From Streptosporangium roseum DSM 43021 (GTDB lineage: Bacteria; Actinomycetota; Actinomycetes; Streptosporangiales; Streptosporangiaceae): 64,000 nucleotides of DNA. Within the stretch, counting starts at the first letter, position 1. Every line of letters begins with the position of its first letter. Both the position numbers and the translations under genes were made by a program. Positions 56,232 through 64,000 of the stretch are shown in pieces. A model generated the notes under the pieces. It did no database searches. It was not told the origin of the DNA and was given only the letters and a program-made list of their open reading frames with translations. The stretch is taken from assembly GCF_000024865.1 (NCBI RefSeq), contig NC_013595.1, positions 744,001 to 808,000 of the forward strand, read 5' to 3'.

Positions 56232-58801
56232 CGGCCCCGGAGCTCGGCGCGGACCGACCGGTAGCCCTCGCCGCGCCAGAAGGAGGCCAGGTCGGCGGTG
56301 ACCGCCGCCGGGCGCCCCGCCGGGGAGAGCAGGTGGATCACCAGCGGCACCCCGGCCACGCGCGGGGCCTCGTCCCAGCCGAACAGCTCCTGCAGCTTGG
56401 CGGCCAGAACCGGCTGGTCGCCGGAGTAGTCGATCCTGATCCGCGATCCGCTGGGGACCTCGATCCGTTCGGGGGCCGTGTCCGCCAGGCGGGCGCTCCA
56501 CGGGACCAGGCGGTGCAGCGCCGAGGTCACGTCGAGGCGTTCCAGGTCGGACCGGCGGCGGACCCGGGACAGCTCGGGCTCCAGCCACAGGTCGGCCGCG
56601 CCGATCAGGGCGTCGTCGTCCGTCGCCGGCCAGGGGTCGCCGAGCGCGCGGTGGCAGAAGGCCAGGCGCTCGCGCAGGGCGACGGCCTCGGGGGTCCAGC
56701 GCAGGACCGCCAGGCCCTCGGTGCGCAGCCCCTCCAGGACGGCGGGCCTGACATCGGCGTCCCGGAGCCGGGCCGAGGACAGCTCGATGGCGCCGAGGCG
56801 TTCCACCCGGCGAGCCGAGACGTCACCGCGCCGCTCACCCGGCGGGACCCGCCACACCACCTCCTCGCCGGAGCCGTACAGGGGCGCGGCGGCGAGCCTG
56901 GCGATCTCCTCGTCGATCACGACGGCCTGCCTGACGCGGGCCGACGCCGACCCCGCCGGCCGGTCCGCCACCGCGACGGCCAGCCATTCCGCGCTCGCCA
57001 GCCGTGACCCCTGGGGGAGCTCCGCCGCGGTTCCCGACGCCATCAGGTAGGAGCCGCCCCGCCGCCGGGCCACCCGCTCCGGGTAGGCCAGCGCCACGAC
57101 CAGCCCGGCCACGGCGTCGTCGCCCGGCTCCGGCCCCCGGTCCCGTCCGGCCGGCGGGGGAGACACCCCCGCGCTCCCGTCCCGGCCGCCCGGCGCGGGA
57201 GCCGGACGAGGCCGCCCGCCCTGTCCGGCCGGTGCGGGAGCCGGACGAGGCCGCCCGTCCTGTCCGGCCGGCGGGGGAGTCCGGCCCTCGCGGGGAACGG
57301 CCTGCGCCAGCCGCCTGGTCTCCCGGCGCCAGCGCGCGGAGAAACCGTCGTCGCCCCGCCGGGCGGAACGCCAGACGGCGACCAGGTCGTCACCGGCGTC
57401 CCTGGGGAGCTGCTCGGACAGCAGCGCCACCACCTCGGCGGCCCGGGGGCCGACGTCGATCAGGGCGCGGGCCAGGCGGGGGTGGACCCCGGCCCCGGCC
57501 ATCCGCCGCCCCCGGGCGGTGACCCGCCCGTCGAGGGCGCCCAGGTCGTGCAGGGTCCGTCGCGCCGCGTCCATCGCGGCGGGCGGCGGCGGGTCGAGCA
57601 GGGCCAGGCCGGTGGCGGCGGGATCACCCCAGCAGGCGGCCTGGAGGGCGAAGCCGGTCAGGTCGGCGAGGGCGATCTCGGGCTGGGCGTGTTCGGGGAG
57701 CCGGTCGTGTTCGGCCTGCGACCAGCACCGGTAGACGACCCCCGGGGCCTCGCGCCCCGCCCGGCCGGCGCGCTGGACGGCGGAGGCCTTGGACGCGCGG
57801 ACGGTGGTGAGCGAGCCGAGCCCCCGGGCGTGGTCGGTGCGGGGCTCCCGGGCGAGGCCGGAGTCGACCACGATCCGCACGCCGGGGACGGTCAGGCTCG
57901 ACTCGGCGACCGAGGTGGCGAGCACGACCCGGCGGTTCTCACCGGGCGAGAGCACGGCGTCCTGCACGCGGGCCGGGGCCTGGCCGTGGACCTGCAGGAC
58001 GTCGACGCCGTGAAGCATCGCGGCCACCCTGCCGATCTCGCCCACCCCCGGCAGGAAGCACAGCACGTCCCCTCCGTGCTCGCCCAGCGCGCGCCGTACG
58101 ACATCGGCGACGTGGGACAGGAACGCCGGGTCCACCCGCAGGCCGCGCGGGGGCGTCACCGGCCTGGCGGGCGGCGCCCAGACGGGCGTGACCGGGTGCA
58201 TGGCACCAGAGGCGTGCACGATCGGCGCGTCCGGCAGGGGTACGGCGGTCGCCGGGTGGTCGCCGGCCGCGCCGGAGCCGAGCAGCCGGGCCCAGGGCGC
58301 GGCGTCGGCGGTGGCGGAGGTGGCGATGAGCCGCAGGTCGGGACGGAGGGTGGCGCGGACGTCGAGGAGGAAGGCCAGGGCGGTGTCGGCGTCCAGGTGG
58401 CGTTCGTGGCACTCGTCCAGCAGCACCGCGTCCACGCCGTCGAGCTCGGCGTCGCGCTGGAGCCGCTGGAGGAGGACTCCGGTGGTGACGACCTCGACGA
58501 CCGTTTCCGGGCCGGCCCTGCGCTCGCCGCGGACCGTGAACCCGACCTCCGCGCCCACCTCCGACTCCAGCAGCCACGCCATCCGCCGGGCCGCCGCCCG
58601 CACCGCCATCCGGCGAGGCTCGGCCACGATCACCCGTTTCGGGGCCGAGCCGTCGAGGAGCCCGGCCAGCGCGAGCGGGACGAGCGTGGTCTTGCCCGTG
58701 CCGGGTGGCGCGGTGAGCACGGCGACGCCACGCTCGTCCAGGGCCGCGAGCAGCTCGGGCAGAACGTGGCGGACGGGGAGGCCTGACCAGTCGGAACGCA
58801 C
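56159..58801 (-). CDS. hrpB: ATP-dependent helicase HrpB
   Basis: 880 residues from GTG 58801 with GGGGAG upstream. It is a DEAH-family RNA helicase: Walker A TAPPGTGKTTLV, PRRMAVRAAARRMA (motif Ia), DECHERH (motif II, DECH), SATADA (motif III), and RAGRAGREAPGVVYR (motif VI). The HA2 and HrpB-C domains follow. Between them sits an unusual Pro/Gly/Arg-rich insertion of about 60 residues (repeating PAGQDGRPRPAPAP) near residues 500-560. The biological role of HrpB is poorly known, probably in RNA metabolism. Confidence 0.95.
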   Translation of the reverse strand: MRSDWSGLPVRHVLPELLAALDERGVAVLTAPPGTGKTTLVPLALAGLLDGSAPKRVIVAEPRRMAVRAAARRMAWLLESEVGAEVGFTVRGERRAGPETVVEVVTTGVLLQRLQRDAELDGVDAVLLDECHERHLDADTALAFLLDVRATLRPDLRLIATSATADAAPWARLLGSGAAGDHPATAVPLPDAPIVHASGAMHPVTPVWAPPARPVTPPRGLRVDPAFLSHVADVVRRALGEHGGDVLCFLPGVGEIGRVAAMLHGVDVLQVHGQAPARVQDAVLSPGENRRVVLATSVAESSLTVPGVRIVVDSGLAREPRTDHARGLGSLTTVRASKASAVQRAGRAGREAPGVVYRCWSQAEHDRLPEHAQPEIALADLTGFALQAACWGDPAATGLALLDPPPPAAMDAARRTLHDLGALDGRVTARGRRMAGAGVHPRLARALIDVGPRAAEVVALLSEQLPRDAGDDLVAVWRSARRGDDGFSARWRRETRRLAQAVPREGRTPPPAGQDGRPRPAPAPAGQGGRPRPAPAPGGRDGSAGVSPPPAGRDRGPEPGDDAVAGLVVALAYPERVARRRGGSYLMASGTAAELPQGSRLASAEWLAVAVADRPAGSASARVRQAVVIDEEIARLAAAPLYGSGEEVVWRVPPGERRGDVSARRVERLGAIELSSARLRDADVRPAVLEGLRTEGLAVLRWTPEAVALRERLAFCHRALGDPWPATDDDALIGAADLWLEPELSRVRRRSDLERLDVTSALHRLVPWSARLADTAPERIEVPSGSRIRIDYSGDQPVLAAKLQELFGWDEAPRVAGVPLVIHLLSPAGRPAAVTADLASFWRGEGYRSVRAELRGRYPKHPWPEDPLSAVATRRTNPRR

Positions 58802-58868
58802 CCGGCCAGTCTCCCCGAGCCCGGTGACCGGCGCGGACGGGGGGCCGGATCTCATGCGGCCCGGCCCG

Positions 58869-59516
58869 TCAGCCCGTCGCCCGCCGTACGGCATAGCCGC
58901 CGACGGCGGGCTCCAGCAGGTCGAAGACCTGGCGGGCGGATTCGGCGACGGCGGCGGCGATCTCCTGGTTGCTCCGGCCGTCGAGGGTGTGGCGCTGCAC
59001 CTCGGTGAAGAGCACGCGGTGGGCGCCGCCGAGCTGGGTCGCCACCGCGCGCGGGAGGATGTCGTACGGCTCGGCTCCGGTCTCGGCGGCCAGGACCTCG
59101 GTCAGGGCGTCTTCGCGCAGGTCGTGCAGGTCGCGGATGCGGGCCACCAGCGTCGGGCTGTCGGCGATCATGCGGGCGAACCGGGCGCCGGAGAAGCCGA
59201 TGACGGGGTCGTGGCGCTCCACCCCCGTGAAGAACGCCCGCCTGAGCGCGGCGAGGGCCGATTCGCCGGGCTCCCGCTCCGCGACCGTGCGGGCCGGGCC
59301 GGCCACGAACTCCTCGTGGTGGTCGAGGGCCAGATCCTCCTTGCGCGGGAAGTAGTTGGTGACGGTCATCTTGGCCACCCTGGCCGCCGTGGCGATGTCG
59401 GCGATGGTCGTCCTGTCGAAGCCGCGCTCCATGAACAGCCGGGTCGCGTGGTCCGAGATGGTCTGGCGGGTCTCGCGTTTCTTCAGCTCCCGCAGGCCCG
59501 TTGTCTCTGTGCTCAT
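58869..59516 (-). CDS. TetR-family regulator
   Basis: 215 residues, ATG with GGATGG upstream. The HTH is TISDHATRLFMERGFDRTTIADIATAARVAKMTVTNYFPRKEDL. It is divergent from the small gene plus sigma factor unit. A palindrome overlaps the -10 box of that promoter, so it probably represses the unit and itself. Confidence 0.92.
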   Translation of the reverse strand: MSTETTGLRELKKRETRQTISDHATRLFMERGFDRTTIADIATAARVAKMTVTNYFPRKEDLALDHHEEFVAGPARTVAEREPGESALAALRRAFFTGVERHDPVIGFSGARFARMIADSPTLVARIRDLHDLREDALTEVLAAETGAEPYDILPRAVATQLGGAHRVLFTEVQRHTLDGRSNQEIAAAVAESARQVFDLLEPAVGGYAVRRATG

Positions 59517-59549
59517 GCCGCCATCCTCTCACAGGCTCGACATATTTTT

Positions 59550-59604
59550 AGGTTCGACCTGTTTTTATGTTGACAACATGCTTGCGCTGACCTAAATTTA
59601 GGTC
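59550..59604 (+). promoter_or_regulatory. Sigma-70 promoter with overlapping palindromic operator
   Basis: TTGACA (59570-59575), a 17-base spacer, then TAAATT (59593-59598) form a near-ideal promoter reading rightward. The -10 box lies inside the perfect 16-bp palindrome GACCTAAATTTAGGTC (59589-59604). A second partial site, AGGTTCGACCT, lies at 59550-59560. Both share ACCT/AGGT, as expected for one TetR dimer motif. Confidence 0.8.
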
Positions 59605-59632
59605 CAGCACAAGATTGATGGACGGAGATCGT

Positions 59633-59842
59633 ATGAACCCCCAGGCAACCCCCGCCTTCCGCGTCTCGGCCGCCGTCGTGGTCAAGCTCGACGCCTCGCT
59701 CCTTGAGGGCGCCCGCGCCTCCGCGGCCCCGGACGCCGGGCCGTACCGGCCGCGCCGCCGCGAGCACGACCACGTGCGCTCCACCGGCAGGACGGACCTC
59801 GCCCGCCGCCCTCTCCACCAGGCGCGGTCCCGCACCTACTGA
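59633..59842 (+). CDS. Small protein of unknown function upstream of a sigma factor
   Basis: 69 residues from ATG 59633 with ACGGAG upstream. It is Ala-, Arg- and His-rich (ASLLEGARASAAPDAG, then PYRPRRREHDHVRSTGR) with no signal peptide. It is the first gene behind the TetR-controlled promoter, 41 bp before the sigma factor start. It could be a regulatory leader peptide or a small sigma partner. No family is recognised. Confidence 0.5.
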   Translation: MNPQATPAFRVSAAVVVKLDASLLEGARASAAPDAGPYRPRRREHDHVRSTGRTDLARRPLHQARSRTY

Positions 59843-59883
59843 ACAGACCGCCATCCCCCCGCCCCCTACGAGAGGTGCCTGTC

Positions 59884-60858
59884 TTGTCACTCGGTTCCAC
59901 CCTCACCCAGACCGGCGACGAAGTCCTGACGCTCCTGAAGGCCGAGATGGGCGCCACCGCCGACCCGGTCAGGGACTACCTCCGGCAGATCGCCAGGATC
60001 CCCCTGCTCACCGCCGGGCAGGAGGTCGAGCTGGCCCGGCGCGTCGAGGCGGGCCTGTTCGCCCGGGAACGCCTCGGCGCCGAGGGACTCCCGGCGGCCC
60101 TGCGGGCCGAGCTGGAGTGCGTCGCCGACGACGGCCGCCGCGCCAAGGACCGCTTCGTGGAGGCCAACCTGCGGCTGGTCGTCTCGATCGCCAAGCGCCA
60201 CGCCGGACGCGGTGTGCCCCTCCTGGACCTGATCCAGGAGGGCAACCTGGGCCTGATCCGCGCCGTCGAGAAGTTCGACCACAGGCTGGGGTTCAAGTTC
60301 TCCACCTACGCCACCTGGTGGATCAAGCAGGCGATCACCCGGGCCATGGCCGACCAGGCGCGGACCGTCCGCGTCCCGGTCCACATGGTCGAAATGATCA
60401 ACAAGGTGGCCCGGGTGGAACGGCAGCTCCTGTGCGACCTGGGCCGCGAGCCGACGCCGGAGGAGATCGCGGCCGAGCTCGACCTGACTCCGGAGAAGGT
60501 CACCGAGATCAAGGGCCACGGCCGCGAGCCGATCTCCCTGCACACGCCGCTCGGCGACGAGGGTGACAGCGAGCTCGGCGACCTGATCGAGGACGCGGAG
60601 GCCGTCACCCCGGAGGCGGCGGTCGCCTTCACCCTGCTCCAGGAGCAGGTGCGCGCGCTGCTCGCCACGTTGACCGGGCGGGAGGCGGGCGTGATCTCGA
60701 TGCGGTTCGGGTTCGCCGACGGCAGGCCCTGGACCCTGGACGAGATCGGCAGGGTCTACGGCCTCACCCGCGAACGGATCCGCCAGATCGAGTCCAAGAC
60801 CATGTCCCGACTCCGCCACCCCTCCCGGTCACAGCCCCTGCGCGACTACCTGGGCTGA
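59884..60858 (+). CDS. RNA polymerase sigma factor, RpoD/SigA-like (group 2)
   Basis: 324 residues from TTG 59884 with GAGAGG eight bases upstream. Region 1.2 is DPVRDYLRQIARIPLLTAGQEVELARRVEAG. Region 2 is NLRLVVSIAKRHAGRGVPLLDLIQEGNLGLIRAVEKFD, followed by FSTYATWWIKQAITRAM. Regions 3 and 4 end with WTLDEIGRVYGLTRERIRQIESKTMSRLRHPSR. It lacks the long N-terminal region 1.1 of the primary sigma, so it is a non-essential group-2 alternative, probably for a condition sensed by the TetR protein. Confidence 0.95.
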   Translation: MSLGSTLTQTGDEVLTLLKAEMGATADPVRDYLRQIARIPLLTAGQEVELARRVEAGLFARERLGAEGLPAALRAELECVADDGRRAKDRFVEANLRLVVSIAKRHAGRGVPLLDLIQEGNLGLIRAVEKFDHRLGFKFSTYATWWIKQAITRAMADQARTVRVPVHMVEMINKVARVERQLLCDLGREPTPEEIAAELDLTPEKVTEIKGHGREPISLHTPLGDEGDSELGDLIEDAEAVTPEAAVAFTLLQEQVRALLATLTGREAGVISMRFGFADGRPWTLDEIGRVYGLTRERIRQIESKTMSRLRHPSRSQPLRDYLG

Positions 60859-60884
60859 ACGGGCGCATCCGGGGGGTGACGGTC

Positions 60885-61724
60885 CTAAGGCGTGGGCGAC
60901 AGGACGCCGAAGCTCACCAGGGCGATGATGACGACGCCGAGGATGATCCGGTAGATCACGAAGCCGGTGAAGCGGTGGGTGCTGATGTACTTCAGGAACC
61001 ACGCCACCGCGGCGTAGCCGACGATGAACGAGATCACGGTGGCCAGGATCGTCGGGCCCCAGTCGGGGGCCTCCCCTTCGCCGATCTTGAACAGCTGCAG
61101 GAAGCCCGCGCCCAGCACGGCCGGGATGGCCAGCAGGAAGGAGTACTTCGCGGCCTCCTCCCGGCGGTAGTCCAGCAGCAGGCCGGCGCTGATCGTGCCG
61201 CCGGAGCGGGAGACGCCCGGGATCAGGGCGAGTGACTGGGCGAAGCCGTAGATCAGGGAGTGCGTGAAGCTGAGATGCCTGTCCAGCGTGAGCTTGTTGC
61301 GTGCGGTGTGGTCGGCGAACCAGAGGACCAGCCCGAAGACGATCAGCGTCGTGCCGATCAGGCGCAGGTCGCGGAAAGCGGAATCGATGGGGTCCTCGAA
61401 GGCCAGGCCGAGGACGACGATCGGCAGGGTACCGATGATCACATACCAGCCCATCCGGGCGGCGTGGTGCTTGCGGAGGTCGGGCGTCCACAGGGCTCTG
61501 GTCCAGGTGGAGATGATCTCCCAGATCTCCTTGCGGAAGTAGATCACCACCGCGGCCTCGGTGCCGAGCTGGATCACCGCGGTGAACGCGGCCCCGGGGT
61601 CCTCCCAGCCGAAGAACGCCGACACGACCCTGATGTGGGCGCTGGACGAGATCGGCAGAAACTCCGTCAATCCCTGAATGAGCCCGAGGACCACCGCTTC
61701 GAACCAGCCGATCAACTTGGGCAC
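60885..61724 (-). CDS. uppP: Undecaprenyl-diphosphatase
   Basis: 279 residues from GTG 61724. An integral membrane protein with eight helices. The catalytic motifs are QGLTEFLPISSSAH (with the Glu and Ser/His) and PGVSRSGGT (PGxSRSxxT). It dephosphorylates undecaprenyl pyrophosphate on the outer face, recycling the lipid carrier for peptidoglycan. Its loss or gain alters bacitracin sensitivity. Confidence 0.96.
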   Translation of the reverse strand: MPKLIGWFEAVVLGLIQGLTEFLPISSSAHIRVVSAFFGWEDPGAAFTAVIQLGTEAAVVIYFRKEIWEIISTWTRALWTPDLRKHHAARMGWYVIIGTLPIVVLGLAFEDPIDSAFRDLRLIGTTLIVFGLVLWFADHTARNKLTLDRHLSFTHSLIYGFAQSLALIPGVSRSGGTISAGLLLDYRREEAAKYSFLLAIPAVLGAGFLQLFKIGEGEAPDWGPTILATVISFIVGYAAVAWFLKYISTHRFTGFVIYRIILGVVIIALVSFGVLSPTP

Positions 61725-61869
61725 CTTCCATCCCAGCGCGTGCGTAACCTACGCGAGGCTAGCGGAGCGTGGGACTTCTCGTGACTCCGTCATCCGGCCG
61801 GGGCCGGCTGTCAACCGAACCCCCCGTCCCGGCGGTAGTCATCCTCGGAGCATCGAGGTGGAGGCAGGG

Positions 61870-62361
61870 ATGACTGAGTTCGCGGAGTACGTCGCGCAGC
61901 GGCACGAACGGCTGCGAAGAACGGCGTACCTCCTCACCAGGGACTGGGCGATCGCCGAGGACCTGGTGCAGACGGCGCTGGCCAAGGCGTGGGTCGCCTG
62001 GCGGCGGATCGACGGCGATCCCGATCCGTACGTCTACCGGATCATCGCCAACACGCACGCCTCCTGGTGGCGGCGGCGCTGGCGGGGGGAGGTGCCCACC
62101 GAGGTCCTGCCGGACCGGGCGGTCGCGGGCGACTTCACGAGCGACGTCGGCGACCGGGACGTGCTGTGGACGGCGATCAGCGAGCTGTCGGGCCGCCAGC
62201 GGGCGGTGGTCGTCCTGCACTACTTCGAGGAGATGACCCTCGCCCAGGTGGCCGACGTGCTGGGGTGCTCTCTCGGAGCGGTGAAGAGCCAGCTCGGCAG
62301 GGCTCTGGCCCGGCTACGGGTCGATCAGGGGGTTCGGACGATGACGGAGGCGAAGCGATGA
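61870..62361 (+). CDS. SigE-family ECF sigma factor, third module
   Basis: 163 residues from ATG 61870 with GGAGG nearby. Region 2 reads RRTAYLLTRDWAIAEDLVQTALAKAWVAWRRI, then YVYRIIANTHASWWRRRW. Region 4 is ELSGRQRAVVVLHYFEEMTLAQVADVLGCSLGAVKSQLGRALARLR. It is a short, SigE-type ECF, distinct from copies A and B. Its stop overlaps the start of its partner gene (ATGA). Confidence 0.93.
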   Translation: MTEFAEYVAQRHERLRRTAYLLTRDWAIAEDLVQTALAKAWVAWRRIDGDPDPYVYRIIANTHASWWRRRWRGEVPTEVLPDRAVAGDFTSDVGDRDVLWTAISELSGRQRAVVVLHYFEEMTLAQVADVLGCSLGAVKSQLGRALARLRVDQGVRTMTEAKR

Positions 62362-63161
62362 CCCACACCGAACACGATCTGAAGGAACTGCTCGCGGAGC
62401 GCAGCGAGGGCGGCAGCGGGGGCGCCGCCCGGCTGGAGGAGATCCTGCGCAGGGGCAGGGCGGTCCGGCGGAGGCGGAGGGCGGTGCGCACGGCCCTCGC
62501 CGCGGGAGCGGTGGCGATCGGGGTGGTGTCGTCGCCGCTTCTCGGGGGCGGCGACGCGCGGCACACGGTGGCCGTCGACGTCGCGCCTACCGTGTCCCGT
62601 GCACCTGAGCGACCCGAACCCGGCACATACCTGCCGGAGGCCCTCAAGGACATGTGGGGGCGGAAAATGTCCTTGATCCAGGCGCACAGGGCGGAGACCA
62701 CGGGAGCCCCGTACACCCTGACGTTCACGCCGACCAGTCGCTTCACCGGATTCCGGGTCACCTGTGCCGACCCCAAGTCGTGGGTGGTCGTCACCACCAG
62801 GACGAAACACGAGCCCTCGGGGACGGTCGGCGATTCCTGCCCGTCCGATGTGCCGCCCCTGAAGGGCGACGGGCTCAACCGGATGGGGCCGCAGCACGAC
62901 GAGAAGTCGGCTCCCGCCGACTGGACACGGAAGGAGCAGACGGTCACCGTCTGGGTGCTCCCCTCCGACGCCCCCGTCATCAGCATGTCCGACATGGTGC
63001 GCAAGGGGTGCAAGCCGGTGGGCAGGAAGATCCGCAAGTGCGACGGGAAGTATCCCATGACGGCCCTCATGGATCCGAAGATCGTCAAGCGGCTGACGGC
63101 GGAGATGGGGACCAGGCCGGGGCGCTGGGCGGTCGGAGTCTACGACCAACCCGCGTCCTGA
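62358..63161 (+). CDS. Membrane-anchored partner of the SigE-type sigma factor (putative anti-sigma)
   Basis: 267 residues. A cytoplasmic N-terminus (THTEHDLKELLAERSEGG) is followed by one transmembrane helix (AVRTALAAGAVAIGVVSSPL) and an extracellular domain with Cys in FRVTCADPKS, GDSCPSD, RKGCKPVG and IRKCDGK. The layout matches the partners of copies A and B but sequence similarity is low. Four Cys outside could form disulfides and sense redox or envelope state. No zinc anti-sigma motif. Confidence 0.7.
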   Translation: MTHTEHDLKELLAERSEGGSGGAARLEEILRRGRAVRRRRRAVRTALAAGAVAIGVVSSPLLGGGDARHTVAVDVAPTVSRAPERPEPGTYLPEALKDMWGRKMSLIQAHRAETTGAPYTLTFTPTSRFTGFRVTCADPKSWVVVTTRTKHEPSGTVGDSCPSDVPPLKGDGLNRMGPQHDEKSAPADWTRKEQTVTVWVLPSDAPVISMSDMVRKGCKPVGRKIRKCDGKYPMTALMDPKIVKRLTAEMGTRPGRWAVGVYDQPAS

Positions 63162-63176
63162 CGCTCGTGCCCGTGT

Positions 63177-63205
63177 ACGGCCCCGCCTCACTGAGGCGGG
63201 GCCGT
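63177..63205. terminator. Bidirectional terminator
   Basis: ACGGCCCCGCCTCA and TGAGGCGGGGCCGT are perfect complements around a single C, located between convergent genes. Confidence 0.9.
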
Positions 63206-63212
63206 GTTCCCG

Positions 63213-64000
63213 CTACCGGGTGATCTTGACGTCGTCGACGCCGGCCTCGACGAGCGAGGCACCGGAGGCGTCGGCGGCCTCGATGAGGATCCGGACGCTC
63301 TGCCCGGCGTAGGAGGAGATGTCCACGTCGGCCACGGCCCAGGCGCCGTTGCGGTTGGTGGCGGCGCCGAGCTGCTGGAAGACCTGGGTGGTGGTGGAGC
63401 CGACGACCTTGACGCGCAGGTAGTCGGCGCTGGAGGCGTTGGAGCCGTGGGCCAGGTACCAGGAGAAGTTCAGCTTGAGCGTTCCGCCGGTGGGCAGGGT
63501 GACGGCCGGCGACTGGATGGTCGTGGTGCCGCCGTCGATGTCGTGGTCTCCGGCGGAGGCGCCGGCCAGCCGTCCGGTGACCAGGTCGTTGCTGCCGCTG
63601 ACGGTGGTGCCGAGCTGCTTGGCGCCGCTGGAGGTGGTGGCCTCGGGGTCACCGCGCTCCCACCGGCCGAGGGTGGCGGTGTCGGTGCCGCCGGGGTTGG
63701 CGGTCCAGCCGGTCGCCGTCTCGAAGGTGTCCTGCCAGACGGTCACCGGCGGGGTGGCCGTGGCGGTCGTCCACACCGCGTAGGCGATCGCGTCGGCGTT
63801 GCGGTTCAGCGCGGTGTCGTTGATGTTCGTCGTGGTGTCGCACGCCCGGTGGTAGCAGGGGTCGAACGCCTGCCCCGCCGTACCGCCCCAGAGGGTGGCC
63901 TGGGCGCTGGACTTGATGCCCTCCGCGCCGGTGAACGTGCCGCCCGCGGGGATGCCGACGCTGATGAACGGCCCGTAGTCGGAGCGGCCGTCGAAGTCGG
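63213..64000 (-). CDS. Secreted M28-family aminopeptidase, C-terminal part (right edge)
   Basis: 262 codons of a frame that continues past the window. The first visible residues, FDGRSDYGPFISVGIPAGGT, then AQATLWGGTAGQAFDPCYHR and ACDTTTNINDTALNRNADA, are the C-terminal part of the zinc aminopeptidase fold related to Streptomyces griseus aminopeptidase. A beta-sandwich domain follows from about residue 80 of the visible part (DTFETATGWTANPGG, then GTLKLNFSWYLAHGSNASS). The latter resembles MAM/P-type or carbohydrate-binding appendages of exported enzymes. The metal-ligand N-terminal half lies outside the window. Confidence 0.9.
   Translation of the reverse strand, partial: DFDGRSDYGPFISVGIPAGGTFTGAEGIKSSAQATLWGGTAGQAFDPCYHRACDTTTNINDTALNRNADAIAYAVWTTATATPPVTVWQDTFETATGWTANPGGTDTATLGRWERGDPEATTSSGAKQLGTTVSGSNDLVTGRLAGASAGDHDIDGGTTTIQSPAVTLPTGGTLKLNFSWYLAHGSNASSADYLRVKVVGSTTTQVFQQLGAATNRNGAWAVADVDISSYAGQSVRILIEAADASGASLVEAGVDDVKITR

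Overview
This is a very GC-rich actinobacterial chromosome segment. GTG and TTG starts, leaderless-looking starts, long LAL/SARP-type regulators, many ECF sigma factors, a mycoredoxin, and the gene order tRNA-Thr, tRNA-Met, rpmG, hadA-like, hadB-like all point to Actinomycetes. The protein families recall Streptosporangiaceae (Streptosporangium, Nonomuraea and relatives). That placement comes from recognising families, not from a database search.

Layout. 1-5.7 kb: the tail of an unknown gene, a tetratricopeptide (TPR) gene preceded by a 27-codon peptide gene ending LWIEWCW, a secreted alpha/beta hydrolase, a repeat-filled gap, and a PRPP synthetase. 5.7-13.3 kb: a giant SARP-ATPase regulator, a hemerythrin protein, a molybdopterin oxidoreductase with a fasciclin lipoprotein, and a secreted protein with a charged repeat tail. 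13.3-18.6 kb: the housekeeping block (two tRNAs, rpmG, two hot-dog dehydratases, a glycosyltransferase with a CysS-like N-terminus, murB) and a GDT1/TMEM165-type transporter behind a yybP-ykoY (Mn2+) riboswitch. 18.7-32.3 kb: a LysR regulator divergent from a cupin-MFS pair, a mycoredoxin, a five-gene oligopeptide ABC operon containing an S9 peptidase and a fused double ATPase, and a TetR-controlled DHA2 efflux pump with His-rich ends.

32.3-43.8 kb is the accessory, scarred part. Two paralogous ECF sigma/partner modules occur 2.3 kb apart, and the first appears to have split a methyltransferase gene. Further on are remnants of IS110, aldo/keto reductase, sensor-kinase and two Tn3 transposase genes, an ECF sigma-peroxiredoxin pair, an SDR gene between the Tn3 remnants, a small secreted protein, and a 1.14-kb element whose ends are two near-identical, inverted ~155-bp foldback repeats enclosing one unknown gene. 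This last element is the most unusual object in the window.

43.8-64 kb returns to chromosomal genes: an XRE-cupin regulator, a LuxR-family LAL regulator, a complete IS5-family element with a -1 frameshift, the deoC-ALDH-small zinc protein-half-ALDH operon, an amidase, an SPFH/ribbon-helix-helix pair with a 28-bp palindromic operator, the helicase hrpB, a TetR regulator divergent from a small gene and a principal-like sigma factor, uppP, a third ECF sigma/partner pair, and the C-terminal part of a secreted M28 aminopeptidase running off the right edge. No CRISPR array, rRNA or intact prophage is visible.
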